Shown: positions 45,485 to 59,800, numbered from the stretch's first letter. The stretch is DNA of 64,000 nt from Taeniopygia guttata (GCF_048771995.1 NC_133026.1:149753001-149817000), one strand, 5' to 3'. A program made the numbers and translations. The notes: generated by a model from the letters alone, not told the origin.

Positions 45485-46427
45485 CCAGCCACAAAATGCT
45501 GCACTCTGGCTTTCAAACCCGTTGTCCCCCAGGTGGGAAATGACAGCCAGCAGAGCCGGTGCACAGAAAATAGCAGAGCGACTCCCACTCTCCAAAGGCA
45601 GCCCAGGGATGAGTCAGAGATAACTAAAAGCATCTCTCTCCCCGTGGGGCCGGGGCTCTGCCTGGCCCACCTGCCTTCCCCCGCTGAGGAGGGGGCTGAT
45701 GCAGCCCCCCGGGCACTGCCTGTGAGTCAGGAGACCCAGAAATGTCCCCAGGGAGGGAGGTAAAGCCACCTGCGAGCTGCTGCTCATCTGACATTTAAAG
45801 GGTGTTGTATCCCAGCCTGGTGTTAGAGGGGTGAAGCCTCCATCAGTCTCCTCGCGGCTCTGGGAAGTCTGTGGTGCTGAAAATCTGAGCTACGTGGGGT
45901 TTTCGGGAGGGTGGTCAGACCTCCTGACACATCAACAGCTTTTCCTGATGAAAAAATTCCTTCGAGATCAATGAACAGCCCAAGAGCTGCATGAGGGGGA
46001 GATTCCAGGGATTTAGCCACAGGTTTGTGTCCCTGAAGATGATTATGCTAACTGGCATAATTAAATCTGTGAATAATCTTTATCTCTCACAATTGCTGCC
46101 TGGATTATTTTATGGCTTCTTTACTCCTCTGTCTCTGGCTGAGAGCTGCCCCCACTGAAATGTCCTAGAGCTGGTGGAAAAGGGTGGGTTTTGTATTTCT
46201 TAGGATTTCAAAGCCTCATCCCTTCCCTAAAAAATGGAAAACGCTTGAACTGAGGGTTTCCACTTAAAGGAAGACAAGTCTAACTACAAGGTTATGAAGC
46301 AAAGGGCTTCTTTTTTATTTAATATATCGGAAATTGAAGAGGGAAAAAATGTTTGGCCCTCAGTGAACTTTTAAATTATTTCAGCACCAAACCCTATATT
46401 TCTGTTAGTAAAGGAATTTAATCTAGT
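45195..46427. other. No gene seen; A run and GC patch
   Basis: A 31-base A run at 45452-45482, then a moderately GC-rich stretch to about 45770. No exon recognised. Confidence 0.45.
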
Positions 46428-46670
46428 TGGATAATAATGGAACAGTTTAGTTTGGAAGGGACCTGGAAGATCATCCCGTCCCAACTCCTCTGCCATAGGC
46501 AGAGACATTTTCCACCATCCCAGGCTGCTCCAAGCTCCATCCAGCCTGGCCTGGAACCCTGCCAGGGATGGGGCAGCCACAGCTTCCCTGGGAATTCCAT
46601 ACCAAGGACTCACTGCCCCCATAGGGAGGAATTTCTTCTTAATATCTAATCTAATCTAGCCTCCTTTAGC
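46428..46670 (-). mobile_element. CR1 LINE fragment
   Basis: AATGGAACAGTTTAGTTTGG to CTTAATATCTAATCTAATCT. Confidence 0.88.
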
Positions 46671-47407
46671 ATTTTTTTTCCCCAAGTTAAGGGTGAAGAT
46701 CTGTGATAATCCAAATAAGGCTTCTCCTGATGGTTAACAAGATAGAGGGAAGATAAACCAACCTCTAAAAACTCCCAACAGTTGACAAATTGTGCATTTA
46801 TTAGGCCTTAGATTTATTCCAAACATATAACTATGCTCATCAAGCAACAGCCAGAGGGAAAAGGGGAAAAAAATGGAAAAAAAAAAAAGATGTTGTTGGA
46901 AAGTTTTGAAGACAACAAACTCTGTGTTTGCTGAGTCTTCCCCCATCTGCTGCATTTCACTCTGTTCTCACAGCCTTGAGTAACAGACCCCAACTAATTG
47001 CACAGTTTTGCCTGCAAATCCACAGCCTGGTTATTTTTAACCACCCTTTTTTTCTCTTCTCCAGAATCTCTCCAGGAGGCAGAAAGGCCATAATTTTCCC
47101 ACCTTCCTAATGCAAGCAGAAGTGGGTGGCAGGGGGTTGTTGTGTCCATTAGGACAGGACAGGGAATGTGGACAGCAGCTGTTGGCATCTCTCAGGGGTG
47201 GTGAAGCCTAAGAGTGAAACCTGAATATTTCTGGGGGGTTCCAGGCCACACCCTCACCAAGGTAGTGTTTTTGGAGCTGACCCACCACACGTAGGGATGA
47301 TTTTGTGGATTCTGGGATATTGTCCTTTCCTTCTGGGTCATGTGGGCAGTGAGAGTCCATCCTCGCCCTTCACTTGGTTCCAGCAACACAAAAATAACAG
47401 CAAAGGG

Positions 47408-47550
47408 CTCAGAATTGTTTGGATTGGAAAGGACCTGAAAGATCCTCTCATTCCAACCCCCTGCCAAGGGCAGGGACACCTTCCAGTAAACCAGCTTGCT
47501 CCAAACCCTTTCCAGCCTGGCCTTGAACACTTCCAGGGATGTGGAATCCA
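47408..47550 (-). mobile_element. CR1 LINE fragment
   Basis: CTCAGAATTGTTTGGATTGG to CACTTCCAGGGATGTGGAAT. Confidence 0.88.
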
Positions 47551-48169
47551 ATCTCCTGATGATTAAACCTCTGAGGAGGGGCCTGGGGTTTCATCTTTAC
47601 TCCCTAAGATGGAAGGGTACAAGCTGGCAACTGATAACACATAGGGATTTAAAAAAGCCCAAACTTCTGTTAATTAAATGTCTGACTTTGAGAAATGCCA
47701 GCCAAGTATTGTATGTAGAGAGGGCTATAGATACCCAGGCTTAGAGGCAGATACACAATCTTAAAATAAAATTATTCTTTCCACGAAATAGCACAAATAT
47801 CTGTAAAACTGTGGCCAGCCTTGCCAATAAATTATATTTTCCCATCAGCAGTGGGAGTCTCTATTGCTGGCAGGATTCTGTCATGCAGGACACACCAGGA
47901 TGTCTCCGTTATCTCACTGACAACGTGAAAACAAATTGGGATAAAACCCCCACGCGGCTTCTGGGCTTCCCCCAGGAGGAGACACAGCCCACACGTTGGG
48001 TGGGTGGGTGTTGGCAATGTAGGTCATGGCAAAAATCTTTGTTTTGTGAGGGCCACCTTCCTGCTAGGTGAGTGACAAGCGTCCCCCTCCGCAGCCCCAG
48101 CAAGTCTGGCAGACACCACCACTGCCACTGCCTGATGACACCCAGGATTTCAGGACAAGAAAGAAGAGT

Positions 48170-48415
48170 TGAGCCTGTAAAACTCAGAGCTGGGTGAGAA
48201 TTTAGAGCAAGGTGGGCAGTTCACACCTTTTTCAGCTGGTTCTGGGGCAAGAACATTGCAGGGTCGGGATGTGGAGGAGTCACCATCCCTGGAGGTGTTG
48301 AAGAAATGCCTGGATGTGGCACTTAGCGCCATGTGATGGGTGACAGGCATCAGTCAAAGGTTGGGCTTGAGGATCTTCGAGGTCTTTTCCAATCTAAAAA
48401 CCCTGTGATTTCCAG
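48170..48415 (+). mobile_element. CR1 LINE 3' end, second subfamily
   Basis: CACCATCCCTGGAGGTGTTG and GCCTGGATGTGGCACTTAGC to AACCCTGTGATT. Confidence 0.8.
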
Positions 48416-48539
48416 CATGCAAACAGCCTGAACCTTTCTCATATGTGCAATAAAAAAGGCTCTAATGCTGGAGGAATCCTAAAAGCTTCACTCATCTGAT
48501 TCCTTCAGAGGGATTGAGCACTGTTCCAATCAGGAAAAG

Positions 48540-48970
48540 CTGTGAGAGTTTGGGTTATTTAGCATGGAAAATAGAAGGATCTGGGAAAAACTTATTGAAG
48601 CCTTTCAACTCCTTAAAACCTATGAACTCCTTAAAGGGAGTTTAATAAGACAGACGGAAACAGATTTGTTTGTAGGGTGTGTAGGGACAGGACAAGGGGT
48701 GATGGTTTTAAACTGAAAGAGGGGAGATTTGGACTGGCTCTAAGGAAGAAATCTTTTGTGATGGGAGTGGTTAAGAACCAGATGAGGTTATCCAGAGAAA
48801 TTTCCATCTCAGGAAACATTTCAAGGTCAGCTTGGATGAGGCTCTGAGCAGCATGATGTGGTTGAAGAAGTCCCTGACCATTGCAGGAGGTTGGACTAGA
48901 AGACCACTAGAAGACCAGAAGTTCATTTAAAGTTCATTTCCAATCCAAACCATTCCATGATTCTGTTGTA
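48540..48970 (+). mobile_element. CR1 LINE fragment, diverged
   Basis: GGGACAGGACAAGGGGTGAT to CCAAACCATTCCATGATTCT, with small internal duplications near 48615 and 48900. Confidence 0.8.
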
Positions 48971-49439
48971 AGGGGGTCTGAATGTGACCAGTTGGGATGG
49001 AGTTCACTGAAATGAGATGAGGTGGATCCCAACACAAATTCCTCCACACAGTCCATCCTGAATTGCATTACACTGCCAAGAGAGCAGCCAAGACAAAGTC
49101 CTCCCTAAATATAATAAAGTGTCCCCACTCCCCATTTCTTTCACAGGACCAGACATTTTTGCTCTGAAGATATTTTTGTTGCTGCAAACTGAGCTGAGCT
49201 AAACCCTGCCTGGCCTAAAAACTTCCAGCCGGATATCACACACCCCCACAGGTCCAAACTGCTTAAAACTCCTGCGCAGACAGTGAAGTCTGCAATGTCC
49301 CATCATTCTGATGGGTTTGATAGCTTGGCTATAAAGTTAAGGATGTGAAATTCATGATGTGATCCTTCACCCATGAACATCTTTGCTTCTCTTATTCACC
49401 ACAGTCCAGCCCAGACACTGTGCTGGACACTCAACTTTA

Positions 49440-49640
49440 AAACAAAATAGTAAATAATAAAATCCCTGAAAATGAGTTCATTACTGAATAAGAAACTCTC
49501 TAAATTTATAGATGATAATACAACCAACAAAACCAACAATAATAAAAAAGCAATAAAAACATTATTAATAATAAAATCAATAAAATGTAAAAATATAATA
49601 ATAATAAATAATAAAATAATTTAAAAATAATAAAATATCT
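49440..49640. repeat. AT-rich (AATAAT)n-like tract
   Basis: About 200 bp dominated by AATAAT, AATAAA and ATAATA units. Confidence 0.9.
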
Positions 49641-49914
49641 TTGTTGATGGCACCTTGAATCCCACTTCTGCTTTTGTTCCTACGTTTTTCCCATCTGTCC
49701 ACCCAACCCAGGTCCTGACCTCTCCTAGCTGTTTTTCTTTCCTTATGGAACTCTGTGTCCCATCCCAAGGACCACCCAAGTATGGAGTTGGTGGGAATCC
49801 TCATGCACAAGGAGACGTGGTGTGCCTTAGCCCAACCACAATGCATAAATTCTTGTCAATGGTTTGGGTGTCCAGCTCCAAGTGCTTCTGGGAATAACTG
49901 AAAGACACCTTCAC

Positions 49915-50165
49915 CCCACTTTCTCAGGGTGCCCAGCTCTATTCAGACTGGAAGAGGAGAGATTTAAACCAGATTTTGGGTGGAAGTTCTGTACTCAGAG
50001 TTCTTTACTCATCACAGGTTGCCCAATGAAGCTGTGACTGCCCCTTCCATGGAAGTGTCCAAGGCCAAGTTGGATGGGGCTTGGATCAACCTGCTTGGAA
50101 TGAGATGGTCTTGAAGGTGCCTTCCAGCCCAAACCATTCCATGGTTCTGTTCTGTGATTCCATGA
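49915..50165 (+). mobile_element. CR1 LINE 3' end
   Basis: CATGGAAGTGTCCAAGGCCA to CATTCCATGGTTCTGTTCTG. Confidence 0.85.
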
Positions 50166-52437
50166 TAAATAACGGCCTTCCTTTTCTATAAACTTACCTG
50201 GAAAAGTCCAGACACATTTCAGGACACCAAAATCATGGAGAAATGTTCCTGTCTGTGAAGAAGCCCTCTCTATCCAGAGGACCCAGTACAAACCTACCAG
50301 AAAACAATAATAGCCATTATTTCCTTAAGGGACACATTCCAGGGGTATAAAAAGGAAGAATTCCATGGATTTCAAAGGCAACTTGAAGATTTGTTTTTTG
50401 TAGGGTTGGTTTGGGAAAAGGGCAGTGAGTCCATTCTGTTTAATTCAATAAATCAATAATTCAGATGACAGCATCTTTATTAAAGCTGGAATTTGGGATA
50501 ATTTGCATTTAGAAGCGACCCCAAATCCCCCTTTTTGTGGCTTCAGCTCATTTGACACAGAGAGAGCGAAGGCCACATTTAATCCATGTTCTTGTGTAGA
50601 AATCAGAGACCTTCTGGAATTTACTAAAAACAGAGCTTTGATTGAAGATTTTCCTCTCTAATTACAATTTAACATGGTAAGAAATTTAACTAAGGCATAT
50701 TTAAATGGTAATTAAGTTTTTAAATTGATAATATAGTATCTCTGAAAGTCCCAATATTATGTGCCAGACACATTAATGTGAGGTCACAGCTCTGAGGAGC
50801 ATTTGGTCAGCCCTGAGTCGCTCTTGCCACTAGAAGTTTCCATTAAACCTAAATTCTCATGTTAAAAACAGATGAGAAATGCCTGTTTTGAAAATCAAAA
50901 TTATTCCAGAGTTTGTCTTAGTTTCACAAATTAGTTGGTCTCAGACAGACAAACAAAAAACAGCAGGAAGCAGAAAATGTGTGGGAGATGCAGACTCTCA
51001 TTTAAAAAAATATTTTGATTTTCTGATTGGAAATGGCATTTATTCCATCAGAAGTACTTTTGAACATAAATCAAAATCTGGGCACTGAAGTGAAACATTC
51101 CCTTCTAGTGAAAGTATTATCAACTTTCCAGTTTACCAGAGGAAAATAATGTTTGATCAGACTTTATGCAAAATAGGCTACTGGGCTTTTTCTTTCTGCT
51201 GCAGGCCACAGGAAAAGAATAAATGCATTTTCCACAAGGTCTCCTATTAAGGGGGTAATTTCTTAGTTGGAAAATGTGTTTATGAGAAATGAAGATGCAG
51301 GATCTGAAGGGACTTCATGATACTTTTATAAATGCTCTGATAAAGTTTCCCACTTCCAGAAATCATTTGGAAGCCAGTTTCTCCCTGGAACATCAATATT
51401 CAGAGTAGCTAGAAATTAATTTCAGTATTCCACACACAATCCTTAATAAATTGGTCAGCCAGTGTTAAAGCTGCAGAAAATATCATAGCAAGTCAACAAG
51501 TTACGAAGACAAAATTTTAAAACAACACTGGATTGCCCCACTTTTCCAGCAAAGTTCCTCAATACGTGCATCACTTCCAAATTGTGCCCCGCCGAGACAA
51601 AATTCCCACTTGAGATTTATGGAGTGGACTTGGAGGTGCTGGAGGAACTGGGATTTTCTGCCTTCTAAAAGGGGATTTACAGGCGTGTGCACACCTCTAT
51701 TTCTGCCTTGCTGCTAAGTAGAGCACGAGCCATCCCTGCACCACATGAGGGGGAAAACACATCCACGGCTCTCAGGGAAAGTGGGGAATGTCAGAGTCTC
51801 GGCTGAGGAGATGAGAGAGGTGCTGTTTGTATATAAAAACTCCTGTGAAAGTCTCTAAGAATAGTTATCCACTGCAGAAATGGAAACCAGATTCCTAAGG
51901 GCTGCCCAGGTTGGTCTCCATGAGCCTGAGAGCAGACTTCTGGGGGAAGAATATATTTTATTTTTCCCTTTCCCTACCTTGGGTAAGGTGATTTTATAGC
52001 CAAAAAAGGGCAACTTCTTCTCTGTGCTGCAGATCAAGAAATCAAATTTGTGAACTACCAAACAATGGAAAAATAATATTTTTGTACTCAGTGATGCCTG
52101 GAACATTTAACTTCACCTTGAGGGTTTTATTTGATACTGAGATGGTCTTTTGGTTCAGCCTTAATAAATAACAAGTGAGATGTGACTCTATTTTCCAGGG
52201 CAGTTTAAGTCTGAATGGAGCCTGAATTTATGAAGATGCTTGTCTCTTCTTTCTTGTTTACACAGCTTCCCTTGTTCCTGGAAAAATCAGTCTGAGATGA
52301 TTTTAAGAATTCTATTCAAAGAGACTGAAATTCCTGGGAAATCTACACCACCATTAGACTCATCTCAGCATTAGGAAGTTTCTTCACAACTTTCTTCTGG
52401 AGGGAACACTTGTGGCTTCTTGTGGTACCTTCCACTG
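50166..52437. other. CR1-free AT-rich stretch, no gene seen
   Basis: About 2.3 kb of AT-rich unique sequence without repeats. No exon recognised. Confidence 0.5.
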
Positions 52438-52945
52438 TCACTGAATCATGGAATTGTTTGGACTGGAAGGGACCTGAAAGATCATGGAATTCCAACCCTC
52501 TGCCATGAACAGGGACACCTTCCACTGTCCCAGGTTGCTCCAAGCCCTGTCCAAAGTGGTCTTGAACACTTCAGGGATCCAGGTACAGCCACAGCTTCTC
52601 TGGAAAACCTCCTTCCCAATATCCCATCTAACTCCATCTTCTGTCAATTTAACGCCATTCCCTGTGTCCTGTCCCTCCATCCTTTGTCCCAAGTCCCTCT
52701 CCAGCTCTCCTGGAGCCTCTTTAGGCACTGGAAGGGGCTCTGAGCTCTCCCTGGATCCTTCTCTTCTCCAGCCTGGACATTCCCAGTTCTCTCAGCCTGG
52801 CTGCAGAGCAGAGGGGCTCCAGCCCTTGGAGCATCTCTGAGGCCTCTCCTGGATTTGCTCCAGCAGCTCCAGGTCCTTCTTATGTCAGGGCTCCCAGAGA
52901 TGGAGACAATGTTCCAGGTGGGGTCCCTCAACCTTCTGATCACAT
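52438..52945 (-). mobile_element. CR1 LINE, about 500 bp
   Basis: TGAATCATGGAATTGTTTGG through CAGGCACTGGAAGGGGCTCT-like text to CCAGGTGGGGTCCCTCAACC. Confidence 0.9.
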
Positions 52946-53347
52946 ATCATAGGTCTGGAAATAAACCCATCTCTTCCATTTTTCCCATTCCAGGGTTCAG
53001 TAATTCTCATTCAGTGAAGAGAACCTTGGAACCATGAATGCCACAGTCCCTCTACATCCAAATTCAGGTTCCAAAACCTGTTCCAAAGTTGAGCAAGGGT
53101 TGTCTTACGCAGACAAACTCTCTGGTGTTAAGGATTAGGGCAGCGAGCCAAGATAAAAGTTCAGCCCTTGGCCAAATCCTGAAGGGAGCTGAGAGAGGAC
53201 AGCACTTAAAAGCTTTACAATAAATCTGATTTATGTGTCTGTCTTTATTTGCCAGCAAAGTTAGGAGGAACTTCAGGTGAAGACTGGAAATTTTGGAAAT
53301 TTGAAAAAATGGCCATGTAGGGAAAGATATAACAGGGTTCAAAGTAG

Positions 53348-53515
53348 AATCAGAGAATCAAAGAATCAGAGAATGGTTTGGTTTGGAAAGGACTTGAAAG
53401 ATCATCCAGCTCCAACCTCTGCCATGGGCAAGGACATCTTCCACTATCCCAGGTTGCTCCAAGCCACATCCAATCCCTTGAATACTTCCAGGGATGGAGC
53501 TACAAATACTCCTGC
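53348..53515 (-). mobile_element. CR1 LINE fragment
   Basis: AATCAGAGAATCAAAGAATC, a visible short tail repeat, then TGGTTTGGTTTGGAAAGGAC. Confidence 0.9.
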
Positions 53516-54574
53516 AACCTGTAGTTCAACTCTCTTTCCAAAGCTTAGAATAAATCCACATTTCTTGTGTCCAGTGGGATGGTCACCACAAGTGGAGCTG
53601 ACCTTCCTAGGCCACAAACTTACCAGCAACAACGTTCTGGACATTTGTTCCGGCCAGTATCCTCAGTTTAGTCAGAACAGAGACCATCCAGGGCTAAAAA
53701 AACCCCCAGAGAAGCAAAATACGAGGTGTCTAGCAGCGAAGTCACTGCCAATGCACAATTCAATTTTGAGGACTGCACTAAAACACCAAAAGCTGCTGCC
53801 TGTAATACTCAAAGAGCTGTTGTTTTAACATTCCACTTGCGTCAGTGTCTGGCACCTTTTAAGATGACAGCTTATTTGTAACTTATTCAACCTGATGCCT
53901 CCTGAGCAATGAAATGTGCCCCTGGGACGTTCTTTTTTCCTTTTCCTCTCCGTCTCACATTTTACATCCCTCATACATTTCAACAAGTTCATAATAACTT
54001 TGCTTTGCCTCACTACTCTGATTGCTCCCATCTCCGGGTTATTTACCAAGCAGAGTTGCTGCTGCAGAAAGGACAAACAGATTAAAGAATTCAGCACTTT
54101 GCTGTGCCAGTAAGAAAATTGCATCTCCGTCTGCACATGGAGATGAAACGGGGCTGGAAGTGGCACAGCAGTCAACCTTTGCTCTGCCTTCTGCATCGTG
54201 GGGAGAAGGAAGCAGAAAATAACCCCTTTCTCCTGAATTTTCAGAGAACATTGCGGTGTTCTGGCTGCAGAGAACACATCACGGAAATAACGGTGTATTT
54301 TTATCTTTTAAACTTTATTGGGCATGATGGGGGAGCCACTGTTTGAGAACACTGCCTAAACACATATTTGGGATGACAAAATTTGACATAAATTTCTTTA
54401 TGTAGAAGGAGAAGGGCTGTAACACCTGCTGGCACCAAAAATTCTCCCATCATTTGTGAACCCCAGGTTTTGTAGTGAAAATCCATCGGCTGAGTGTTGC
54501 AACATTCCCAGTGCACCTGGATTAGTGAATACCATGATGGCAGTAAATATCCAATAGATTTAACCTACAAACAT
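53516..54574. other. No gene seen
   Basis: Unique sequence. Frames at 53825-54277 are unlike known proteins. Confidence 0.45.
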
Positions 54575-54670
54575 TTATAGAATCATGGAAGGGTTTTGGG
54601 TTGGAAGGCATCTTCAAGATCATCTCATTCCAACCTTCTGCCATGGGCAGGGACACTTTCCTAGACTGGG
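54575..54670 (-). mobile_element. CR1 LINE fragment, short
   Basis: TATAGAATCATGGAAGGGTT to CCATGGGCAGGGACACTTTC. Confidence 0.88.
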
Positions 54671-54864
54671 TTAATCTTCTTAAATTTTTACCAACCGAGG
54701 CCACAGGTGTTGCAATGAAATATTGGAGAATTTCAGCAGCATGGAAGTTGATATTCCAACTTCTTAGAAAAATTTAAAGAGTTTTAGAAGCTGGTTTGGG
54801 ATTTAATTCCTCTCAACACATTTTTAAAAACTGGAGACCTTCCAAAGGAATGAGGGCCTGTGGA

Positions 54865-54925
54865 CATTTCATCAAGTCCTTGTGGGCTCCTTCTAACTCA
54901 GTATAATTCTGTGATTCCATGTGAT
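54865..54925 (+). mobile_element. CR1 LINE tail remnant
   Basis: About 60 bp: TGGGCTCCTTCTAACTCAGT followed by ATTCTGTGATTCCATGTGAT. Confidence 0.6.
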
Positions 54926-55319
54926 AAATGCTGGACTGTAAAGTCTGATCCTCACAAGCAAAATCCCTGTTCACCAAAATAGAATTCAAAGTTAAAAATA
55001 CCTCTCCAGCACCAGATGACTTTGTTCCCTGGAAAGTAGGGCTCGTCAAAGAAACCTGTTCTCTGTTCAAGGAGATTTCATGTCTGGGTGATAAAGAAAT
55101 TCATGATGATAAAACCTACTTTAGTTCCACTGGATTATAACCAGGTACCTTCAGGATTGAAGCTGCTGCCAAATAAAGGAACAAAAAGACACATCTTGCA
55201 TCAATTAAAACCCGTCTCAGTCCAGCAAATTCTAATTTGAATGGGGGGGGAAGGATTTGCAGTGATTTTTATCTTCATTGCAATCACCTTCGGAGAAGAT
55301 TCTGAGCGAAGACTGTTCA

Positions 55320-55590
55320 ATATTTTTATCACAAGGGATAATGGGTTGAAAGACAGTAGGGTTTAGATGGGATTTGGGGAAGAAATTCCTTACTCTGAAG
55401 ATGGTGAGGCCCTGGCAAAGGTTTGCCAGAGAGGCCGTGGCTGCCCCATCCCTGGAAGTGTCCAAAGCCAGGGTGGACAGAAATTAGAGCAACCTGGGAT
55501 AGTGGAAGGTGTCCCTGCCCATGGCAGGGGGGTGGAATTGGGTGATATAAGGACCCTTGCAACCCAAAATTCTCCCTGATTCCATGATCC
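55320..55590 (+). mobile_element. CR1 LINE fragment
   Basis: GGTGAGGCCCTGGCAAAGGT to CCCTGATTCCATGATCCTGT. Confidence 0.9.
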
Positions 55591-56339
55591 TGTATTAATT
55601 TTAAGGTGCAAAATCACATCAGTCCATTCAAGTGGATAAGGAGCAGTTTTCTTGTAGAGTTTTGCAGCATTTAACACAATATCTGAGATAGCAAGGAGGG
55701 AAAACTTTATAATTTTGAGTTATGCAAGAGAAAGTTGTATGAATTATTGTGTTGGAAATTGAATTTAGCTGAATTTAGCCTTGAAACAAGACAGTTATTT
55801 CCAAGAAGTGGAAATAATTATATTCACTTGGAGTTTAGAAGTGGCATAATGTACTGAGTATTCCCTGGAATCTCTGAGATAGCAGAGTTTGCTGATAATC
55901 AGAATTTACCATTTGTTGGTCCTTTTGAAAGACATCTTTTAAATGAGGAAAAAAGCAAAAATCATCCACATTTCCATGAAACTGGAAGCTCCGAGCTCCC
56001 AGAGGTTGTTCAGTAAATCTGACACTCCTGTACACTTCATTACTAGCTGGCAATTAGCAAGCCCATTAAATGCTGGTTAATGAGAATACTAATTGCACTG
56101 AGCAGCTGCAGGTGGTTCCCAGCACTCCCAGTTCTGGGGCAGATCCTGCATCTCACTGCCCAAGGCTGGGAAATATCCATCTTCCAAAATCCCCAGCTCT
56201 GGAACAGCCCTAGCAGAGCCACCTGCTCCAGAGCTGGAGAGGGCACAGCAGATAAAACACCCAGCTCTGGATAAATCCAGAAAAGGACCAACATGATGCA
56301 AGGAAAACTGTTCTTGGCTTTGAGAAACACAGCTCTGGG
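55591..56339. other. No gene seen
   Basis: Unique AT-rich sequence. Confidence 0.5.
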
Positions 56340-56890
56340 CTTGATGAAGGGTCGTGGAATGAACTGGGGTAGTGGTGAGGCACCACCAGTGCTGGGGTCA
56401 GTTTGGGGGCCTCATGACAAGAAGAACATTGAGGGGCTGGAGTGTGTCCAGAGAAGGTAACAGAGCTGGGAAGGATTTGGAGCATCAGGAACAGCTGAGG
56501 GAGCTCGGAAAGGGGCTCAGCCTGCAGAAAATGAGGCTCAGGGGGCATCTTCTGCATCTCTACAATTCCCTGAAAAGAAATTGTGGTGGGATGAGGGTCA
56601 ACCTCTTCTCCTAGGCAATGAGAGCTGGGAAAAGAGGAAACAGCCTCAAGTTGCACCAGGTGAGGCTCAGGTTGGATATTTGGAAAAATTTCTCCACTGA
56701 AGGAGTGACAAAACATTGGAACAGGCTGCCCAGGGAAAGGTTGGAGTCACCATCCTGGGAAAGTGTTCAAACATCCAGGCTGACCTGGCACTTTGTGGTG
56801 TGGTTTAGTGGACATGGTGAAAATTCAGCTAGAGGTTGGACTTGATCTTGGAGGTCTTTTCCAAACTCAGTGATCCTCTGAACCTGAAGG
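56340..56890 (+). mobile_element. CR1 LINE, second subfamily, about 550 bp
   Basis: GGGGCTGGAGTGTGTCCAGA, GAACAGGCTGCCCAGGGAAA, GGTTGGACTTGATCTTGGAG. One of the longest copies here. Confidence 0.9.
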
Positions 56891-59800
56891 AAATTTAAAA
56901 TAACATCTTTCATTCAAAGGTTCTGTAATTTTCATGTGTTTTTTTGTGGCAAAAGGAGCACAATGGGAGCAGCAAGGTTGATTCTGGGAGGGAGGAAATT
57001 AGAGTCCTGTGGCAGAGCAGGCCCTGGTGTTCCTTTAAGAGGGGAACTCAGCTATGGAGTGGCTGGATTGCAAAGGGGTTTTCTTCCCAAAACCTTTATA
57101 CCTGTGGCTTGCAGAAATGAAATATCATCCCGATTCCCCCTGTGTGACAAATTCCTGTCACTGTGGCAGCATTGGGAGCCCAAAGTACAGATAAACCACT
57201 GCAGCTTTTGATGTTAATTCCAACAGAACCTTCCAGCATTGAAAGTTCAGCATCATTAATAATACAAAAACCTTTGAGTGCAGCACTCCACCCCCAGCCC
57301 TGCACTCCACACAATCAACTTACTTTACTTTTATCTAATTACAAAGCATTACTCACGAGAATGACGGATTATATTACTCACTATTATACAATTTCTGTGT
57401 TCTCCAGTCCTAACAAAAAGAAAGTACAGAAAAAGAAGTTATTTGATGAAAAAAAAAATACTCCCCTTAATAACAAATGATTTAATTTTAAGAAAGAATT
57501 TTGATGCCAAGACACAACTTTTGCTGAATTTGCCAGTTTGATTCAAACTTTTCCCATGTTTGAAATCTAATAAATGCCATATGAAGTAATTCTGTAGTGA
57601 GCTTCAAATTTGTCACTCTCATGACTAATTCCTTTTAATTAGACTTAACAACATATAAGAAAAAAAAATGTCATCATTTAAAGTGAAGTCAGTGATGTAT
57701 TGATTGGATAAGGACTTAACAGCATAAGTAGTTTCTTAGAAAATGATTCAAGTGAGCATATTTTTAATTTCAAGCCATTTATTTTCTTTCTCCTGGGTCC
57801 CATTGTACATAACAGCAATATCTTTCCTGATTTTCCCTACATCCCACGCTCAAGGTGCATAATGCTTTATGGAATTCTGCTCATAAACATGGTCATTTCA
57901 AGCATATGAATTAAAATTATTAAATATTCTGATAAAATAAGGCCTTTTGAAGACATCCAGAAGAGAAACAGCCCCCATATCCAAATTATTTGACCACACT
58001 TGATACATGGCTGTAACAGCAAAGACAAAAACAATGGAAATTTATCCCCAGATATTTGATGAAATAAAATGTGAAAAGGCAGATTGTTGGCATCACCTTC
58101 CAGCCATACATCCATGACATCACTCGGGATCATCCTGCACCACTTCACAAAATTTGAACAAGTTTGCAAGATTTCTTTTTGCTTGTATGGAAATGTCTGA
58201 AAAAACTCCTCTTTGGGAGTTGAGATGAATCTTCGTGGAGCTCTCTCCAGTTCAGAATTTCACTCTTTTTTTATGAGAGTTGCCTTCAGCCTAAATGAAT
58301 TGCCCAAAATTGTGTCATCTTAACCCAGATATTTTTAAAGCATCACTGGAGGTTATTTCTTAGCATCACCATGGTCATGGAAATATCTACAATGATGAAG
58401 GGTTAATATTGTACTTTTATCCGTGTTTGCTTTCTCTGGAATTTCCTCCTCTTGTTCTGCTTTTTATACAGAATGAAATGAAATTTTCACTGAATTATCA
58501 TTTAAGATGGCCTGAGTAAAACAACAGATCCTGAAAAATCTGTCCAGATTCTAAGCCATTTTTCATCTCCTACAGTGCACGTGTCCTTCCCAGGCAGAGC
58601 AGCCTTGAGGGATGGCTGCTGAGTCTGGGATCGTTCAAGTAATTCCCAATATTTCTTTGCAGGCAGTTACTCCACCCTCAGCAGTTTGGATTTTCAGAGA
58701 ACTCTTTTGGGAAGAGGGGTAGGAAATTAAACTAGTTTGGGAATTCAGTATTATATTTCTTCTCCTTTCCTTATTCCGAAAGTGCTGCAAAACAATTAAC
58801 TTAGTCTTATTCATTAGTCTTATGCTGATGAACATCATCGTTGACATCTGAGTGACCTCCTGAATTAGGAAAGAAGTGCTCTTACCCTTATGTCCATTGA
58901 CAAGGGTTGATTTATAGTAATTAAATAGTTGCTTGATAGAAAGAAATAGTTGATCTACAGCAATTAATGAAGAATCCAGGAGAGCAGGGATAGACCTGAG
59001 ACCTGGGGCAGGACAGGAATTCCTGGAGTTCCTCTTGGGCAGAAACCTGGAATTTCTCAGCAGCAGTTCCACAACATGATAGCTCACAATGCACAAATAA
59101 TGAGGAATTATTAAACCTGTAGGATTTATTATGGAATAAATACCAGAAAAGCCTTAGGAATATCAGAAATACTGAGACTACCAAAGCAGAGGGATGTTCT
59201 GAGTACCAGTCCCTGACCAGGGGAAGGAAGACCATCTAACTTTAGCTGATCATCTTCTTGTGTTTTCCTGTGTTTTTTGGGAGCTGAGGGGAAGTATTAT
59301 TAAGCCTGTAAGATTTTCCAGTATCAAACACACATTTTATTGCACCCAGCCCATTCCCTTTTTTCCTTCTCTTTTGTCATACAGTGGCAGTATCCTATGG
59401 AAACACTTGGTAAGGATGCTCTAGGAAGATAAAAACATTGACTGTTTGAGCTTTGGAATCATCTTAAGGATTTGTGTATTTAGTTCTGAAGTATCTTGTG
59501 CCCATCTTGTCCCCCCATGGGACAAAATCGGACTGTGACACCCACGACTTTTAAAAGACTTCAGTGCCTTCTATAAAAACTCCTTTGGAGCAATTTTAGC
59601 ACAGATTTGCCAATGTAATTTGTGCCTCCCATACAGGGTTTTCCAAGAGAAATACAAGGTTAGATGAATTGGTTAATCCATAAAGCTGATCAGATGGATT
59701 TCTTGCCATTCCACACAGAATTTCTAGTGATAATTACCATGTTCATGGTTCTTGCACTGACAAAGGTGAAGAAAGAAAAAAAGTGAGGTTTTTTTCACCA

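Noticed and set aside
59381-59400. Match to the 5' part of U4 snRNA (CAGTGGCAGTATC)
   Set aside because: Only 13 bases match and the following U4 sequence is not found. At most a short scrap.
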